A stretch of DNA of 7,099 nucleotides, taken from assembly GCA_030050125.1 (NCBI GenBank), contig JASIJN010000067.1, positions 1 through 7,099 of the forward strand, written 5' to 3'. The number at the start of each line of letters is the position of its first letter. Within the stretch, counting starts at the first letter, position 1. The DNA comes from Streptosporangiaceae bacterium (GTDB taxonomy: Bacteria; Actinomycetota; Actinomycetes; Streptosporangiales; Streptosporangiaceae). The translations under genes were made by a program, and so were the position numbers. Below are positions 5,822 to 7,099 of this stretch, piece by piece. The notes under the pieces are model-generated. The model was given only the letters and a program-made list of their open reading frames with translations, was not told where the DNA came from and did not search any database.

Positions 5822-5853
5822 AAACGATCCACCCCGCTGGAACCGACGCCTCC

Positions 5854-5858
5854 AGGAG
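5854..5858 (+). promoter_or_regulatory. Ribosome binding site of rocD
   Basis: AGGAG lies six bases before the ATG at 5865. It argues against upstream in-frame starts such as 5748, which would overlap the preceding gene. Confidence 0.7.
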
Positions 5859-5864
5859 CTGCAC

Positions 5865-7076
5865 ATGACCGGTAGCGACGCAACATCGGCGGCTGACCGG
5901 CTGCGGGCACAGGCCGCGGCCCACGGCGCGCACAACTATCATCCGCTGCCGGTCGTGATCGCCGAGGCAGAGGGCGCCTGGGTCACGGATGTCCACGGCC
6001 GTCGCTATCTGGACCTGCTCGCGGCGTACTCGGCGATCAATTTCGGGCACCGCCACCCCCGTCTGGTGGCCGCCGCGCAGCGGCAGCTGGAGCGGGTGAC
6101 CCTGGTCAGCCGGGCGTTCGAGCATGACCAGTTCGGGCCGTTCTGCGCCGAGCTGGCGGCGCTGGCCGGCATGCAGATGGTGCTGCCGATGAACACCGGC
6201 GCCGAGGCCGTGGAGACCGCGATCAAGACCGCTCGCAAGTGGGGCTACGAGGTCAAGGGCGTGCCCGACGGCGAGGCCGTCATCGTGGCTTTCTCCGGGA
6301 ACTTCCACGGGCGCACCACCACGATCATCAGCTTCTCCACCGACGAGGACGCCAGGGCCTCGTTCGGGCCGTACACGACGGGATTTACCGTGGTGCCCTA
6401 CGGCGACCTGGACGCGCTGGCGGCGGCGGTGGACGACCGTGTGGTCGCCGTCCTGGTCGAGCCGGTCCAGGGCGAGGCCGGGGTGCTGGTGCCGCCGGCC
6501 GGGTTCCTGGCCGGCGTTCGCGAGATCTGCTCCGCGCACGGCGCGCTGATGATCGCCGATGAGATCCAGTCCGGGCTCGGCCGGACCGGCACCACGTTCG
6601 CGTGCGAGCACGAGAACGTGGTGCCGGACATGTACGTGCTCGGCAAGGCGCTCGGCGGCGGGATCATCCCGGTGTCCGCTGTGGTGTCCTCGGCCGAGAT
6701 CCTGGGCGTGTTCCAGCCCGGCCAGCACGGCTCCACGTTCGGCGGCAACCCGATGGCCTGCGCGATCGGGCGCGAGGTGATCGCGATGCTGGCGACGGGC
6801 GAGTTCCAGGAGCGCTCGGCCAAGCTCGGGGCGCACATGCACGACCGGCTGGCGGCGCTGCCGCAGAGCCGGGTGCGCGATGTGCGCGGCCGCGGGCTGT
6901 GGGCGGGCATCGAGTTCGCGTCGCTGCCGGGACGCCGGGCCTGCGAGCTGCTCGCCGAGCGCGGCATCCTGGCCAAGGACACCCACGGCTCGACGATCAG
7001 GCTGGCCCCGCCGCTGGTCATCGAGGAGGAGGACCTGGACTTGGCCCTCGACCGCGTCGAGGAGATCGCCCGCTGA
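5865..7076 (+). CDS. rocD: Ornithine--oxo-acid transaminase (ornithine delta-aminotransferase)
   Basis: This 403-residue class III PLP aminotransferase moves the delta-amino group of ornithine to 2-oxoglutarate, giving glutamate-5-semialdehyde and glutamate. GAHNYHPLPVVI at 21-32 carries Tyr25, matching the ornithine-specific Tyr55 of human OAT. Glu204 in VEPVQGEAGV matches Glu235. Asp232 in the ADEIQSGLGRTG segment contacts the PLP ring nitrogen, Lys261 in LGKALGGGIIPVSA is the Schiff-base lysine, and Arg378 in IRLAPPLVI matches Arg413. MNTGAEAVETAIK at 109-121 and HGSTFGGNPMAC at 288-299 are also standard. Length is normal and all key residues are present. It lies 43 bases after the arginine-processing gene with its own AGGAG, so the two form an operon that would feed arginine nitrogen and carbon to proline and glutamate. 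A single full-length rocD is seen, unlike the split rocD1/rocD2 of M. tuberculosis. Confidence 0.97.
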   Translation: MTGSDATSAADRLRAQAAAHGAHNYHPLPVVIAEAEGAWVTDVHGRRYLDLLAAYSAINFGHRHPRLVAAAQRQLERVTLVSRAFEHDQFGPFCAELAALAGMQMVLPMNTGAEAVETAIKTARKWGYEVKGVPDGEAVIVAFSGNFHGRTTTIISFSTDEDARASFGPYTTGFTVVPYGDLDALAAAVDDRVVAVLVEPVQGEAGVLVPPAGFLAGVREICSAHGALMIADEIQSGLGRTGTTFACEHENVVPDMYVLGKALGGGIIPVSAVVSSAEILGVFQPGQHGSTFGGNPMACAIGREVIAMLATGEFQERSAKLGAHMHDRLAALPQSRVRDVRGRGLWAGIEFASLPGRRACELLAERGILAKDTHGSTIRLAPPLVIEEEDLDLALDRVEEIAR

Positions 7077-7099
7077 CCTGATCGCGGCGGATCCGCCCG

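Noticed and set aside
5748..5864. Upstream ATG extension of rocD
   Set aside because: It would overlap the end of the preceding gene, and AGGAG precedes ATG-5865, where family similarity begins.
5736..6986. Minus-strand open frame of 416 codons opposite rocD
   Set aside because: It is a shadow of rocD, made His/Gln/Arg-rich by antisense reading of GC-rich codons.
7086..7097. 12-bp palindrome GGCGGATCCGCC after rocD
   Set aside because: It could be the start of a terminator, but the window ends two bases later and the stem would be only 4 bp around GATC.

Overview
The window is chromosomal DNA from a high-GC actinomycete. Codons end mostly in G or C, GTG starts are common, several genes look leaderless (a TANNNT -10 six to eight bases before the start codon), and the gene set is typical of Actinomycetota: a DivIVA-like membrane protein, a TIGR00730/LOG protein, the fdxA-dapC pair, and a deiminase-fold gene with rocD. 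The content recalls the fdxC-dapC and Rv1205/Rv1209 areas of mycobacteria. The protein style suggests a filamentous actinomycete (Streptosporangiales or Thermomonosporaceae-like), but that is only a guess. I see no mobile elements, CRISPR arrays, rRNA or tRNA.

Layout: on the minus strand, a LOG-family phosphoribohydrolase (368-1168) is followed by a membrane-anchored DivIVA-domain protein cut by the left edge (1-315). A 97-bp divergent region (1169-1265) separates these from a rightward run. That run has a membrane-anchored, lysozyme-like extracellular protein (1266-2108), a seven-iron ferredoxin (fdxA, 2148-2468) and succinyl-diaminopimelate aminotransferase (dapC, 2495-3598). Next is a short, strongly altered cysteinyl-tRNA synthetase paralogue (3658-4806). 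After a 148-bp intergenic region with a low-GC core comes a two-gene operon: an arginine dihydrolase/DDAH-fold enzyme (4955-5821) and ornithine aminotransferase (rocD, 5865-7076).

How they fit: fdxA-dapC is a conserved housekeeping pair, and dapC makes diaminopimelate precursors for lysine and peptidoglycan. The lysozyme-like protein and the DivIVA protein also point to the envelope. The last two genes together form a plausible route arginine -> ornithine -> glutamate semialdehyde -> proline or glutamate. The most unusual item is the CysRS paralogue. It keeps the zinc/cysteine pocket but has lost key residues of both ATP signature motifs, two internal segments and the C-terminal tRNA-recognition region, while its reading frame remains intact. 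It is a candidate cysteine-binding protein with a non-tRNA role, or a decaying duplicate.
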